A stretch of DNA of 64,000 nt, taken from NCBI RefSeq assembly GCF_030160635.1, contig NZ_BSOS01000099.1:60625-124624 (forward strand), read 5' to 3'. This document shows positions 11,707 to 20,649 of this stretch, one piece after another. The notes under the pieces are model-generated. The model did not search any database. It worked only from the letters and a program-made list of their open reading frames with translations, and was not told the origin of the DNA. Source of the DNA: Acidocella aquatica (GTDB lineage Bacteria; Pseudomonadota; Alphaproteobacteria; Acetobacterales; Acetobacteraceae). How positions within the stretch are numbered: position 1 is the stretch's first letter; the number at the start of each line of letters is the position of its first letter. A program made the translations under genes and the position numbers.

Positions 11707-12621
11707 ATGCATATTTCGCAGCGGGTTAAAAAGATTCTGTCGCATTACGAAAGCGACAATCCCGGGACCAAGACAAACCTCGCCCGCATCCTGATGCACG
11801 GCAAACTCGGCGGCACCGGCAAGCTGGTCATCCTGCCGGTTGACCAGGGCTTCGAGCACGGCCCCGCCCGCTCCTTCGCGCCCAACCCGGCCGCCTACGA
11901 CCCGCATTACCACTTCAAGCTCGCCATTGACGCAGGGCTCTCCGCCTACGCCGCGCCGCTGGGCATGATCGAGGCTGGCGCTGACACCTTCGCGGGCGCG
12001 ATCCCGACCATTCTGAAGGTGAACTCCTCCAACTCGCTCGCCACCGACAAAAACCAGGCCGTCACCGGCTCGGTGAACGACGCGCTGCGCCTGGGCTGCT
12101 CGGCCATCGGCTTCACCATCTATCCGGGCAGCGAATTCGCGTTCGACCTGATGGAAGAGATCCGCGAACTCGCCGAGGAAGCCAAGGCCGTCGGCCTCGC
12201 GGTCGTCGTGTGGTCGTACCCGCGCGGGCCGGAGCTGGACAAGGCCGCCGAAACCGCCTTCGACATCTGCGCCTACGCCGCCCATATGGCCGCCCTGCTG
12301 GGTGCGCACATCATCAAGGTGAAGCCGCCGACCGCCGTGGTCTCGCTGGAAGCCGCGAAGAAATCCTACGCCAATATCGACGGCTCGACGATGGCCAAGC
12401 GCGTTGAACACATTGTGCAGTCCTGCTTCGGCGGCAAGCGCATCGTCGTGTTCTCGGGCGGCGAGTCCAAGGGGTTGGACGGCCTCTACGACGAAGTCCG
12501 CGGCCTGCGTGACGGTGGCGCCAACGGCTCCATCATCGGGCGCAACACCTTCCAGCGCCCGCGCGAGGAAGCCCTGGCCATGCTCGCCAAGATCATCGAA
12601 ATCTATCAGGGCAAAGCCTGA
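11707..12621 (+). CDS. fbaB: Class I fructose-bisphosphate aldolase (DhnA type)
   Basis: This enzyme cleaves fructose 1,6-bisphosphate to two triose phosphates through a lysine Schiff base. The 304-residue product has the archaeal/DhnA-type barrel: VILPVDQGFEHGP, the GLSAYAAPLG strand, LAVVVWSYPRGPEL, the Schiff-base strand AHIIKVKPP, and the phosphate site FSGGESKG / ANGSIIGRN. I placed the start at MHISQRVKKIL, which has GGTGGAG upstream; an in-frame ATG 96 bases earlier gives a non-homologous leader. A VIT transporter and thiE follow closely and are probably co-transcribed. Confidence 0.92.
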   Translation: MHISQRVKKILSHYESDNPGTKTNLARILMHGKLGGTGKLVILPVDQGFEHGPARSFAPNPAAYDPHYHFKLAIDAGLSAYAAPLGMIEAGADTFAGAIPTILKVNSSNSLATDKNQAVTGSVNDALRLGCSAIGFTIYPGSEFAFDLMEEIRELAEEAKAVGLAVVVWSYPRGPELDKAAETAFDICAYAAHMAALLGAHIIKVKPPTAVVSLEAAKKSYANIDGSTMAKRVEHIVQSCFGGKRIVVFSGGESKGLDGLYDEVRGLRDGGANGSIIGRNTFQRPREEALAMLAKIIEIYQGKA

Positions 12622-12630
12622 GTCTAACGC

Positions 12631-13320
12631 ATGACCGCCCCCAGGCAGGCCCACCGCACCGGCCGCTCCGGCTGGTTGCGCGCCGCCGTCCTGGGGGCAA
12701 ATGACGGGATTCTCTCCACCGCCAGCCTTGTGCTCGGCGTCGCCGCCGCCCACGGCACACACCAATCCGTGCTGGTCGCGGGGGTCTCGGGCCTGCTGGC
12801 AGGCGCCATGGCCATGGCCTCGGGCGAGTTTGTCTCCGTCCACTCCCAGGCTGACACCGAAGCCGCCGACCTTGCGCTGGAGCGCGTGCATCTCGAGGAC
12901 CATGAAGCCGAGCTGGAGGAGCTGGCGGAAATCTACATCGGGCGCGGGCTGACCCCGGCGCTCGCCGCCGAGGTCGCCGGGCAGCTGATGGCGCATGATG
13001 CCCTGGGCGCCCACGCCCGCGACGAGCTTGGCATCACCGACGAACTCAAGGCCCGCCCCGGGCAGGCCGCCATTGCCTCCGCCATCTCGTTTTCCGGCGG
13101 CGCGCTGTTGCCGCTGCTGGCGAGCGTCCTGACCCCGCTGCCAGATCTCATCCCCAGCGTCGCCGTTGCCTCGCTGTTGTTTTTGGCGCTGCTCGGCGCC
13201 GTGGCCGCGCATAGCGGCGGCGCGCCCGTGCTGCGCAGCGCGCTGCGGGTCAGCTTCTGGGGTGCGGCCGCCATGGCCACCACCGCCATCGCCGGCACAT
13301 TATTTGGAACCTACGCATGA
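12631..13320 (+). CDS. VIT/CCC1-family metal transporter
   Basis: This is a 229-residue membrane protein of the VIT1/CCC1 family, which moves Fe(II) or Mn(II). The first two membrane segments carry the family pattern [23 protein letters not shown] and [21 protein letters not shown] charged amphipathic loop ([14 protein letters not shown]) follows, and three membrane segments close the protein. The gene starts 9 bases after fbaB and its TGA overlaps the thiE ATG, so it belongs to the same transcript. Metal specificity cannot be read from sequence. Confidence 0.88.
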   Translation: MTAPRQAHRTGRSGWLRAAVLGANDGILSTASLVLGVAAAHGTHQSVLVAGVSGLLAGAMAMASGEFVSVHSQADTEAADLALERVHLEDHEAELEELAEIYIGRGLTPALAAEVAGQLMAHDALGAHARDELGITDELKARPGQAAIASAISFSGGALLPLLASVLTPLPDLIPSVAVASLLFLALLGAVAAHSGGAPVLRSALRVSFWGAAAMATTAIAGTLFGTYA

Positions 13321-13955
13321 CAGCCACCCCTGACTGCCGCCTCTACCTCATCACCCCGCCGGTGCTGCCCGGCAACTTCGCCGATCTGCTCGCCGCCGCG
13401 CTCGATGCCGGGGATGTCGCCGCGGTGCAGCTGCGATTGAAGGACGCACCGGACTTGGAGGTGCAGAAAACCATCGAGCGGCTGCGCCCCGTCGTGCAAT
13501 CGCGCGATGCCGCCTTTTTGCTCAACGACCGGCCAGACCTTGCCGTGAAACACGGCTGCGACGGCGCCCATGTCGGCCAGAGCGACATGAAAGTCGCGCA
13601 GGCCCGCAAAATTCTTGGTGACCTCACCCTGGGGGTGACCTGCCACAACTCGCTGCACCTGGCCATGGAAGCCGGCGAGGCCGGGGCCGACTATGTCGCC
13701 TTCGGCGCCTTCTTCCCCACCGCGACCAAGGAGCCGCCCGAAATGGCGGAAATTTCCACGCTCAAATCCTGGGCGGAGATCATGGAAATCCCCTGTGTCG
13801 CCATCGGCGGCATCACCGCCGGAAACTGCGCCCCGCTGGTGCAGACGGGCGCCGAATTTCTCGCCGTCGTCGGCGCGGTTTGGAATCACCCTGGCGGCCC
13901 CGCTGAGGGCGTGCGGGCGATGATAAAGGCAATTGCGGCCGCCACGGCCGGGTAG
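13317..13955 (+). CDS. thiE: Thiamine-phosphate synthase
   Basis: ThiE joins the pyrimidine and thiazole moieties to make thiamine monophosphate. The 212-residue barrel shows the family blocks: [54 protein letters not shown] and [11 protein letters not shown]. Length is typical. It overlaps the end of the VIT gene by an ATGA. No other thiamine gene and no TPP riboswitch is visible nearby. Confidence 0.9.
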   Translation: MTATPDCRLYLITPPVLPGNFADLLAAALDAGDVAAVQLRLKDAPDLEVQKTIERLRPVVQSRDAAFLLNDRPDLAVKHGCDGAHVGQSDMKVAQARKILGDLTLGVTCHNSLHLAMEAGEAGADYVAFGAFFPTATKEPPEMAEISTLKSWAEIMEIPCVAIGGITAGNCAPLVQTGAEFLAVVGAVWNHPGGPAEGVRAMIKAIAAATAG

Positions 13956-14053
13956 CGCGGACGCCTATCGCGCCACCTGCCCTCAATTGCGGCTCTGCGT
14001 TTGGTTGCGGAAAATTTCCGCCCCGGCTGCGTCTAAAATCAATATTTCCTTAA

Positions 14054-14079
14054 TGACCATGGGCATAAACCCCTGGTCA
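14054..14079 (+). promoter_or_regulatory. Inverted repeat, likely operator of the Phd/VapC-like pair
   Basis: TGACCATGGG and CCCCTGGTCA form a near-perfect inverted repeat around a 6-base centre. It ends two bases before the antitoxin ATG, which is where autoregulatory antitoxins of the Phd family bind. Operator function is inferred. Confidence 0.45.
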
Positions 14080-14081
14080 CC

Positions 14082-14285
14082 ATGCATAAAATCTCCAAAT
14101 CCCAGTTCAAGCCGCGCGCTTTGGAATTATTCCGTGAGGTGGAGGCCACCGGCCGCCCGCTCATCATCACTGACAACGGTACCCCTACGCTGGAAATCCG
14201 CCCCTACGCGGCGCCACGCGCCAACCCGCTGGAGGCGTTGCGCGGCTCGGTGCTGTTCTTCACGCCGCCGGAAGAGATGGAGTGA
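14082..14285 (+). CDS. Phd/YefM-family antitoxin
   Basis: This is a 67-residue antitoxin that would repress its own operon and mask the adjacent PIN-domain protein. The N-terminal part (KISKSQFKPRALELFREVEATGRPLIITDNGTP split over two strands and a helix) is the Phd/YefM DNA-binding fold, followed by the usual TLEIRPY. The short C-terminal neutralising tail has EALRGSVLFF. Its TGA overlaps the GTG of the toxin gene (GTGA), and an inverted repeat sits immediately upstream. Confidence 0.8.
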   Translation: MHKISKSQFKPRALELFREVEATGRPLIITDNGTPTLEIRPYAAPRANPLEALRGSVLFFTPPEEME

Positions 14286-14677
14286 TCCTGCTCGACACCA
14301 ACAGCCTGATCTGGTGGGTCAACCGCCATGCGGAGTTGTCCGTCGCGGCGCTGGCCGCCATCGAGGCTGAACGGCCGGGCGGCGAAATTTTGATTTCCGC
14401 AATCACGGCCTTGGAAGTCGCGGAATTGGCGCAGGCCGGGCGGCTCGGGTTGCGCATGGAGCCCAGCGCCTGGCTGGCACAGATCGGCGCATTGGCGGAG
14501 ATACGGTATGTTCCCGTGAACAACGAAATCGCCGTGCGGGCGGCAACCCTGCCCGCCCTGGCGCCCGGTGGCCTGATTGCGCGTATTCTCACCGCCACCG
14601 CCCGCCAATATGGCTGCCCGCTCATCACCGGCAGCGCCAAGCTACGCGCCTACTCCCATATCCGCACCATCTGGTAA
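14282..14677 (+). CDS. PIN-domain (VapC-type) toxin, probably catalytically impaired
   Basis: This is a 131-residue PIN-domain protein, the toxin partner of the preceding antitoxin. The first acidic residue (Asp5 in LLDTNSLIWW) and the second (Glu in ALEVAELAQAG) are present. The third and fourth are not. Where VapC relatives read D-P-x-D-R before the IxATA helix, this protein reads PGGLIARILTATA. Where they read T-x-D, it reads ITGSAKL. PIN nucleases need these aspartates to hold metal, so nuclease activity may be lost. Start is GTG at 14282, overlapping the antitoxin stop. The next gene pair is convergent. Confidence 0.75.
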   Translation: MILLDTNSLIWWVNRHAELSVAALAAIEAERPGGEILISAITALEVAELAQAGRLGLRMEPSAWLAQIGALAEIRYVPVNNEIAVRAATLPALAPGGLIARILTATARQYGCPLITGSAKLRAYSHIRTIW

Positions 14678-14702
14678 CATGGTCATGGCGTGATGATCGT
14701 GG

Positions 14703-15050
14703 TCACACCACCCCGGTCAGCCCCATATTCGCGAACACCTGCTCGCTGACCTGCCGCCGCGCGCCGCCCAGCAACGCGCCGATTATCTCGGCTTCGCGCC
14801 CCTCCACGGTCATGATTTTCGCGGTGCGCACCACGGAGGGCACGCCAAGCCCTGCCGCCATCATATCCCCCACCTCGATATCGCCAGGCCAGCCGCGGTT
14901 TTTCACGCTGGTGATCATCAGCACCCAGAGCAGCCCGTGGTTCTTAAAAATGTCCCCGGCGACGATCACCAGCGCCGGCCGGTGTTCGCGCGCCGGTTTG
15001 CCGCCTGCTGGATAGGGGATTCGGACAATATCCCAGCGTTTAAAGCCCAT
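14703..15050 (-). CDS. PemK/MazF-family toxin
   Basis: This is a 115-residue endoribonuclease toxin of the PemK/MazF type. The sequence opens FKRWDIVRIPYP and continues with EHRPALVIVAGD, the SH3-like barrel pattern of the family, then VPSVVRTAKIMTVEG. I placed the start at the ATG at 15050, which overlaps the end of the antitoxin gene by 11 bases; a longer frame upstream merely re-reads the antitoxin. It forms a type II system with the upstream AbrB-type antitoxin and converges on the Phd/PIN pair. Confidence 0.8.
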   Translation of the reverse strand: MGFKRWDIVRIPYPAGGKPAREHRPALVIVAGDIFKNHGLLWVLMITSVKNRGWPGDIEVGDMMAAGLGVPSVVRTAKIMTVEGREAEIIGALLGGARRQVSEQVFANMGLTGVV

Positions 15051-15261
15051 AGAACGACCTCTTATCCGCCTCGCTCTCCCATTCGTTGAACACGGCCATC
15101 TCCGCCACGGCGCCAGGCTGCGGGGCGAGCGGCTTGCAGAGCACCACCCGCTCGCCCTCAAGCACAAAGCCGAGCATATCCCCCTCCTTCAGCCCCAGAT
15201 GATGCCGCACCGCTTGCGGAATGGTGGTCTGCGCCTTCGAGGTCAGCTTGCTGGTGATCAT
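15040..15261 (-). CDS. AbrB/MazE-family antitoxin
   Basis: This is a 73-residue swapped-hairpin DNA-binding protein. It starts at the ATG at 15261 behind a GGAGGA ribosome site. The N-terminus MITSKLTSKAQTTIPQAVR and LKEGDMLGF form the AbrB/MazE domain, and the acidic C-terminus (NEWESEADKRSFYG) should wrap the toxin. An array of GTAAGGA-type repeats lies just upstream and could be its operator. Confidence 0.82.
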   Translation of the reverse strand: MITSKLTSKAQTTIPQAVRHHLGLKEGDMLGFVLEGERVVLCKPLAPQPGAVAEMAVFNEWESEADKRSFYGL

Positions 15262-15322
15262 GTTCCGGTCCTCCATAAAATGCCCGAGTCGCGGCATTTG
15301 TGCGGAGATTTCATTTACGTTC

Positions 15323-15503
15323 GGTAAAATTCCTTACTTTTTCTGGCGAAAACGCCGGAATATTCCAGTATTCACGGAAAATCCGGGGCAAGAAGGGAAT
15401 TCCTTTCCGGGTAAGGAAAATCCTTACCAAGTAAGGAAAAAACTTCCACCGCAAGGAACTTCCTTGATGTAAGGATTTTCCAGGATTCAGTAAGGAATTT
15501 TCC
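15323..15503. repeat. Array of GTAAGGA(A)-TTTTCC palindromic units
   Basis: About 180 bases hold at least six related units. They include GGTAAAATTCCTTAC (15323), the palindrome GGTAAGGAAAATCCTTACC (15410), GTAAGGAAAAAACTTCC (15431), the palindrome CAAGGAACTTCCTTG (15452), GTAAGGATTTTCC (15469) and GTAAGGAATTTTCC (15490). The stretch fills the space between the MazE-type antitoxin gene and the MmcQ/YjbR-type gene. It holds no ORF. Repeated operator sites for the antitoxin are the simplest reading. Confidence 0.6.
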
Positions 15504-15506
15504 GAA

Positions 15507-15845
15507 TTAAACGCCGAGATCGGCCCTGGCGGCCTTGGTCAGCCCCGCCACCACCACATCGTAGGACTGGCGCAGCAACCGCCGCAGCTCGGCATCGGGC
15601 ACCCCATCGCTCACCTGCACCCAGGTTCCACGCCGCAAATAAGGCGCGCGCATTGCCATCCCCTGCTCGATCAGCAGATCAAAGCGCAGCGGCGTGGTCT
15701 TGAACACATAGGCCGGCTTCCCGGTAAACTGCCCGATGGCAAACACCTTGCCGCCGATTTTATGCACATGGGAGCCGCCCCACTGCACCACAAAGGTGCT
15801 GGCGGGCAGCTTGCGGCAAAAAGCGTCGAAGCTGCTAAGCCTCAC
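15507..15845 (-). CDS. MmcQ/YjbR-family protein
   Basis: This is a 112-residue protein of the MmcQ/YjbR (DUF419) family, a CyaY-like fold seen in small DNA-binding proteins of unclear role. Family features are WGGSHVHKIGGKVFAI, the AYVFKTTPLRFDLLIEQ strand pair, and the RRGTWVQV block before the last helix (LRRLLRQSYDVVVAGL). The GTG start at 15845 overlaps the rnd stop by 11 bases, so it is translated from the rnd transcript. Confidence 0.82.
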   Translation of the reverse strand: MRLSSFDAFCRKLPASTFVVQWGGSHVHKIGGKVFAIGQFTGKPAYVFKTTPLRFDLLIEQGMAMRAPYLRRGTWVQVSDGVPDAELRRLLRQSYDVVVAGLTKAARADLGV

Positions 15846-17016
15846 CCCGCCCGGCCACTTCGACGATTTTCACCCGCTTGCCCTGGGCGGAGAGCGCGAT
15901 CTCGCCGCGGATCAGCCGTAGCGCATCGCGCCCGAACATCTCGCCGCGCCAGCCTTCCAGCGCGGCGTTGCCTTCGGCTTCGCCCAGAGCCAGCGTCTCG
16001 ATATCCTCCGAGCTTGCCACCAGCCGCGGCGCCACATTGTTTTGCTCGGCCACCGCGTTCAGCAGCACCTTCAACAATGCCACCAGCGCCGGCGAGGCGC
16101 GGGGCAGATCGCGCGGTTTTTCGGTGCGCGGCAGATCGCCCTCGGGCAGGGCCTTGGCCGCCGCGATGACCGCCAGCAGCGATTGCCCGGATTTGCCCTG
16201 CGCGAAGCCGCTGGTGATCCCGCGCGCCTTGGCCAGCGCATCGGCGGTCTCGGGTGCCAGCGCCGCAATCTCTGGAATCTGCTCATCCTTCACCAGCCGC
16301 TGACGCGGGATATTCACCCGCTGCGCCTCGCGCTCGCGCCAGGCCGCGATCGCCTGGATCATCGCCAACTGGCGCTTATTGCCGGTGCGCAGCTTCAGCC
16401 GCTCCCAGGCGCGCTCGGGGTTCACGCGGTAAGTGTCAGGGTCGGCGAGCGCCGCCATCTCCTGGCCTACCCAATCCATCCGCCCATCCACCCGCAGCCG
16501 CGCCATCAGCCGCTCATATACAGTGCGCAAATGGGTCACATCGGCGGCGGCGTAATCCACCTGCGCCTTGGTCAGCGGGCGGGCCGACCAGTCAGAGAAG
16601 CGGTGGGCTTTATCGATATGTCCGCCGGTGAGCGCCTGCACCAGGGCATCATAGCCCACCTGGTCGCCAAAGCCCGCCACCATCGCCGCCACCTGGGTAT
16701 CAAAGAGGTTCAGCGGCACCGCATCGAACATCAGCAGAAATATTTCCACATCCTGGCGGCAGGCGTGGAACACCTTCACCACATCGGGCTTGGCGAGCAG
16801 CACGCCCAGCGGGGCAAGGTCGATGCCCTTCGCCTGTGCGTCCACCACCGCCACATCGTGGGTTCCCGCCAGCTGCACGAGGCAAAGCTCGGGGTAATAC
16901 GTTCGCTCGCGCATGAACTCGGTGTCCACGGTCACGAACTCCTCGGTGCTCAGCCTTGCGCACAGGGCTGCCAGCTCGTCGGTTGTGGTAATAAAGGCGG
17001 TTTGGATGTCACTCAT
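15835..17016 (-). CDS. rnd: Ribonuclease D
   Basis: This is a 3'-5' exoribonuclease that trims tRNA and other small RNA precursors. The 393-residue protein has the DEDD motifs: VTVDTEFMRE (DxE), VFHACRQDVEIF, and YAAADVTHLRTVYE (the YxxxD motif). A HRDC domain covers about residues 210-290 (REREAQRVNIPRQRLVKDE) and a second helical domain lies at the C-terminus. It is divergent from aspS, with 61 bases between the starts. Confidence 0.93.
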   Translation of the reverse strand: MSDIQTAFITTTDELAALCARLSTEEFVTVDTEFMRERTYYPELCLVQLAGTHDVAVVDAQAKGIDLAPLGVLLAKPDVVKVFHACRQDVEIFLLMFDAVPLNLFDTQVAAMVAGFGDQVGYDALVQALTGGHIDKAHRFSDWSARPLTKAQVDYAAADVTHLRTVYERLMARLRVDGRMDWVGQEMAALADPDTYRVNPERAWERLKLRTGNKRQLAMIQAIAAWREREAQRVNIPRQRLVKDEQIPEIAALAPETADALAKARGITSGFAQGKSGQSLLAVIAAAKALPEGDLPRTEKPRDLPRASPALVALLKVLLNAVAEQNNVAPRLVASSEDIETLALGEAEGNAALEGWRGEMFGRDALRLIRGEIALSAQGKRVKIVEVAGRGEA

Positions 17017-17077
17017 AACCTCTCCTTAATCACCCCCCGGCTTGACAGGGAAGAGGCTGCGGTTTCATTCGCCTCTC

Positions 17078-18871
17078 ATGCAACACTCTCATCCCTACCG
17101 CACCCACAACTGCGCCGCCCTGCGGTCAGCGAATATCGGCCAAACCGCCCGGCTTTCCGGCTGGGTCCACGCCAAGCGCGACCATGGCGGGCTGCTGTTC
17201 ATTGACCTTCGCGACCATTTCGGCCTCACCCAATGCGTGTTCGCGGCCGGCTCGGCGCCCTTTGCGGCGGCGGAGTCGCTGCGCGTTGAGTCCGTCATCA
17301 CCCTCACCGGCACTGTGGTGGAACGCGCGCCGGGCACCACCAACCCGAAACTCCCCACCGGGGAGATCGAGCTGCGGGTGGAAGACCTGCTCGTGCAATC
17401 CACCGCCGATGTCCTGCCCATCCAGGTTGCGGGGCATGAGAGCTACCCAGACGAGCTGCGCCTCAAATACCGCTTTCTCGATCTGCGGCGCGAGCAGGTG
17501 CACAAAAACATCATGCTGCGCGCCGGCGTTATCGCCAGCTTCCGCCGCCGCATGATCGAGGCCAATTTCACCGAGTTCCAAACCCCGATCCTCACCGCCT
17601 CCAGCCCTGAGGGCGCGCGCGACTTCCTGGTGCCCTCGCGCAACCATCCGGGCAAGTTCTACGCGCTGCCCCAGGCGCCGCAGCAGTTCAAGCAGCTGCT
17701 CATGGTCGCCGGGTTTGACCGTTATTTCCAGATCGCGCCGTGTTTTCGCGATGAGGCTTCGCGCGCCGACCGCTCGCCGGGCGAGTTTTATCAGCTCGAC
17801 TTTGAGATGAGTTTCGTCACCCAGGAGGACGTGTTCAACACCATTGAGCCGATCCTGCTTGGTGTATTCCAGGAATTTGCCAATGGCCGCGAGGTTGACC
17901 TTGCCGTCCCACGCATCCCCTACGACGTCTCGATGCTCAAATACGGCTCCGACAAGCCCGATTTGCGCAACCCGATCGAGATTTCCGACGTCACCGAGGC
18001 TTTTCGCGGCTCCTCCTTCGGCCTGTTCGCCAAAATCATCGAAGGCGGGGGGATCGTGCGCGCCATTCCGGCGCCCGGTGCCGGTGCCAACCCGCGCAGC
18101 TTTTTTGACAAGCTGAACGAATGGGCGCGCGCCGAGGGGGCGGGCGGTTTGGGCTATATCACCTTCTCCGACGCCGGGCCGCAGGGGCCGATTGCCAAAA
18201 ATCTCTCGCCGGAGCGCGCCGAGCAAATTCGCGCCGCCTGTGGCTTGAAAGCTGGTGACGCCGTGTTCTTCGCAGCGGGTTCGGCGCTGGACGCCGCCAA
18301 ATTCGCGGGCACCGTGCGCACCAAATTGGGCCACGATCTCGGCCTCATCAAGGCGGGCGCGTTCAAGTTCTGCTGGATCGTTGATTTCCCGATGTACGAA
18401 TACGACGAAGAGCTGAAGCAGGTGGTGTTCTCCCACAACCCCTTCTCCATGCCCCAGGGCGGGATGGAGGCGCTCCAGAACCAGGACCCGCTGACCATCA
18501 AAGCCTTCCAGTATGATATCGTCTGCAACGGCATCGAGCTTTCCTCCGGCGCAATCAGAAACCACCGCCCGGATATCATGCTGCGCGCCTTCGAGATCGC
18601 GGGCTACGGGCCAGAAGAAGTCGAAGCGCGCTTCGGCGGTATGCTGAATGCCTTCCGCTTCGGCGCCCCGCCGCATGGCGGCTCGGCACCTGGGATCGAC
18701 CGCATTGTCATGTTGCTCGCCGACGAGCCCAACATCCGCGAGGTCATCGCCTTCCCGCTCAACCAGCAGGGCGAGGATTTGATGATGGGTGCCCCCGCGC
18801 CCATTGCCGCGCCACGGCTGAAGGAACTCTCCATCGCTTTGGCGCTGCCGCCCAAAGTGATCAAAACCTGA
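17078..18871 (+). CDS. aspS: Aspartyl-tRNA synthetase
   Basis: This enzyme charges tRNA-Asp. The 597-residue bacterial-type class IIb enzyme has an N-terminal OB domain ([24 protein letters not shown]). Class II motif 2 follows ([22 protein letters not shown]), then the bacterial GAD insertion (about residues 290-420) and the motif 3 region [23 protein letters not shown] placed the start at the ATG at 17078 ([12 protein letters not shown]); a TTG 36 bases upstream adds unrelated residues. A probable terminator follows the stop. Confidence 0.96.
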   Translation: MQHSHPYRTHNCAALRSANIGQTARLSGWVHAKRDHGGLLFIDLRDHFGLTQCVFAAGSAPFAAAESLRVESVITLTGTVVERAPGTTNPKLPTGEIELRVEDLLVQSTADVLPIQVAGHESYPDELRLKYRFLDLRREQVHKNIMLRAGVIASFRRRMIEANFTEFQTPILTASSPEGARDFLVPSRNHPGKFYALPQAPQQFKQLLMVAGFDRYFQIAPCFRDEASRADRSPGEFYQLDFEMSFVTQEDVFNTIEPILLGVFQEFANGREVDLAVPRIPYDVSMLKYGSDKPDLRNPIEISDVTEAFRGSSFGLFAKIIEGGGIVRAIPAPGAGANPRSFFDKLNEWARAEGAGGLGYITFSDAGPQGPIAKNLSPERAEQIRAACGLKAGDAVFFAAGSALDAAKFAGTVRTKLGHDLGLIKAGAFKFCWIVDFPMYEYDEELKQVVFSHNPFSMPQGGMEALQNQDPLTIKAFQYDIVCNGIELSSGAIRNHRPDIMLRAFEIAGYGPEEVEARFGGMLNAFRFGAPPHGGSAPGIDRIVMLLADEPNIREVIAFPLNQQGEDLMMGAPAPIAAPRLKELSIALALPPKVIKT

Positions 18872-18878
18872 CCCCGCG

Positions 18879-18912
18879 CGCCCGGCGCGTGTTGAGCGCG
18901 CCGGGGCGTTTC
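18879..18912 (+). terminator. Probable terminator of aspS
   Basis: CGCCCGGCGCG and CGCGCCGGGGCG form a GC-rich stem with a one-base bulge around TGTTGAG. It is followed by TTTC, 8 bases after the aspS stop. Confidence 0.55.
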
Positions 18913-18953
18913 GCCTGTTAAATTTTATATTCCGCGGCCCTGGAGGAGATAAA

Positions 18954-19115
18954 ATGGCGTTTACCGTCTTTCCCGGGGCATCTGGCCTTATTTCGTCTTC
19001 GAAGGCGCAATCAGGCCCCCTTCCTGTCACGGAAGCTTCACGGTACTGTCATTTTACTGTCATGAAACGCGCCTATGGAGGCGCAGATGGAAATAGCGAG
19101 TCCAATTATGCCTGA
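18954..19115 (+). CDS. Possible 53-codon upstream ORF before pstB
   Basis: An ATG at 18954 sits 6 bases behind a strong GGAGGAG ribosome site and opens a 53-residue frame. It runs through the Pho box and overlaps the start of pstB in another frame. The product has no recognisable motif. It could be a leader peptide read when transcription starts upstream of the Pho box, or the start could be accidental. Confidence 0.2.
   Translation: MAFTVFPGASGLISSSKAQSGPLPVTEASRYCHFTVMKRAYGGADGNSESNYA
19024..19063 (+). promoter_or_regulatory. PhoB-binding Pho box array upstream of pstB
   Basis: CTGTCATTTTACTGTCAT at 19046-19063 is an exact 18-bp Pho box (two 7-base half sites, 4-base spacer). Two further units extend it upstream at strict 11-base spacing: CTGTCAC at 19024 and the degenerate GCTTCAC at 19035. 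This is the site layout bound by PhoB dimers under phosphate starvation. The array ends 23 bases before the ATG at 19087. Confidence 0.88.
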
Positions 19116-19911
19116 AGCGGCGCCACCCGAAGCCCTTACCCCCAAGGCACAGATGACCGACGCACGGGTTTCAATCCGTAATCTCGATTTTTTCTATGGC
19201 GCCAACCAGGCGCTGCGCAACATCAGCATCGATTTTCCGGACCGCCAGACCACGGCGATGATCGGCCCCTCGGGCTGCGGCAAATCCACCCTGCTGCGCG
19301 TGCTCAACCGCATGTATGACCTCTACCCAGGCCAGCGCGCCGAAGGCGAGGTGCTGATCAGCGGCGAGAACATCATCGCGCCTGGGCAAAATCTGCACCA
19401 CCTGCGCCGGCGTGTCGGCATGGTGTTCCAAAAACCCACGCCCTTCCCGAAATCAATCTACGAGAACGTGATTTTCGGCGTGCGCCTGCACGAGAAGCTC
19501 TCCAAATCCGAGCTGGATGAACGCGTGGAATGGGCGCTCACCCGCGCTGCCCTCTGGGGTGAGGTAAAGGACCGGCTCCATACTTCCGCACTCGGCCTCT
19601 CGGGCGGCCAGCAGCAGCGCCTGTGCATCGCGCGTTCCATCGCGGTGCGGCCCGAGGTTTTGCTGCTCGATGAGCCCACCAGCGCGCTCGACCCCATCAG
19701 CACGCTCAAGATCGAGGAGCTGATCGATGAGCTGAAGCGCGACTTCACCATCGTCATCGTTACCCACAACATGCAACAGGCCGGGCGCTGCGCCGACCAG
19801 GTTGCTTTTTTCTACCTCGGCGAGCTGGTGGAAGCCGGCCCCGCGACACAGATTTTCACCGCCCCGCGTGAGCGCAAGACGCAGGAATATATCACCGGCC
19901 GGTTCGGCTAA
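19087..19911 (+). CDS. pstB: Phosphate ABC transporter ATPase PstB
   Basis: PstB powers high-affinity phosphate import through PstC/PstA and takes part in signalling to PhoR. The protein of about 274 residues has Walker [10 protein letters not shown], the Q-loop region [18 protein letters not shown], the signature LSGGQQQR, Walker [12 protein letters not shown] and the switch His in [10 protein letters not shown]. Starts at 19075, 19087 (GGAGG upstream) and 19153 ([11 protein letters not shown], the family-like N-terminus) are all possible. No pstS, pstC or pstA lies beside it; aspS precedes. It leads a pstB-phoU-phoB operon with its own Pho box. Confidence 0.95.
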   Translation: MEIASPIMPEAAPPEALTPKAQMTDARVSIRNLDFFYGANQALRNISIDFPDRQTTAMIGPSGCGKSTLLRVLNRMYDLYPGQRAEGEVLISGENIIAPGQNLHHLRRRVGMVFQKPTPFPKSIYENVIFGVRLHEKLSKSELDERVEWALTRAALWGEVKDRLHTSALGLSGGQQQRLCIARSIAVRPEVLLLDEPTSALDPISTLKIEELIDELKRDFTIVIVTHNMQQAGRCADQVAFFYLGELVEAGPATQIFTAPRERKTQEYITGRFG

Positions 19912-19923
19912 AGGAGCAGCGCC

Positions 19924-20649
19924 ATGCCCGATGAACCCAAACATATCGTCGCCAGCTTTGAAGCGGAGCTGAAGAAACTCCGCGACATGATCGCCGTGAT
20001 GGGCGGGCTGGTGGAACGCGCGGTGGCTGACGCCGCTACGGCGCTGCTGGAACATGATGCCGCGCTTGCCGCCAATGTGATTGAACACGACCCGAAGATC
20101 GATGCCGAGGAGCGCGCCATCGAGCAATTCGCCGTGCGCCTGCTGGCCTTGCGCCAGCCGGTGGCTGATGACCTGCGCCAGGTCATCCAGGCGCTCAAGG
20201 TCGTCACCGATCTGGAGCGCGTGGGCGACTATGCCGCCAACATCGCCAAGCGCAGCATCGTCATCAACCAGGCCGCCAGCCGCTTCGCGCTCTCGGGCCT
20301 TGGCCAGATGGCGGCCCTGGTGCAGCAAAACCTCAAATCCAGCATCGACGCGGTGGGCGAGGCCGACCCGCAGAAAGCCATCTCCGTATGGCGCGCCGAC
20401 CAGGCGGTGGATGATCTCTACAACACCATCTTCCGCGAGCTGATCACCTACATGATGGAGGACGCGCGCAGCATCACCGCTTGCACGCATCTGCTCTTCA
20501 TCGCCAAAAACCTTGAGCGCATCGGCGACCACACCACCAATATCGCCGAGCTGACCTATTACGCCGTCACCGGCGAATCCCTGCCCGAGTTCCGCCCCAA
20601 GGGCGACCAGACGTCGGCCTATATCCACGCCAACCCAGCTGGGCAATAA
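19924..20649 (+). CDS. phoU: Phosphate signalling protein PhoU
   Basis: PhoU links the Pst transporter to the PhoR kinase and keeps the Pho regulon off when phosphate is plentiful. The 241-residue all-helical protein has the two PhoU repeats, each with the metal-binding pattern (DLERVGDYAANIAKR and NLERIGDHTTNIAEL). An AAAGGAG ribosome site precedes the ATG. It lies 12 bases after pstB and abuts phoB. Confidence 0.95.
   Translation: MPDEPKHIVASFEAELKKLRDMIAVMGGLVERAVADAATALLEHDAALAANVIEHDPKIDAEERAIEQFAVRLLALRQPVADDLRQVIQALKVVTDLERVGDYAANIAKRSIVINQAASRFALSGLGQMAALVQQNLKSSIDAVGEADPQKAISVWRADQAVDDLYNTIFRELITYMMEDARSITACTHLLFIAKNLERIGDHTTNIAELTYYAVTGESLPEFRPKGDQTSAYIHANPAGQ

Noticed and set aside
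11347..13212. 621-codon minus-strand ORF
   Set aside because: It is antisense to the class I aldolase and VIT genes, which have clear families. Its translation is low-complexity Gly/Arg/Ala.
17042..17070. TTGACA as a -35 box for aspS
   Set aside because: No acceptable -10 hexamer is found 16-18 bases downstream. The match is probably chance.
17126..19030. 634-codon minus-strand ORF
   Set aside because: It is a shadow of aspS. Its coding signal belongs to the opposite strand.
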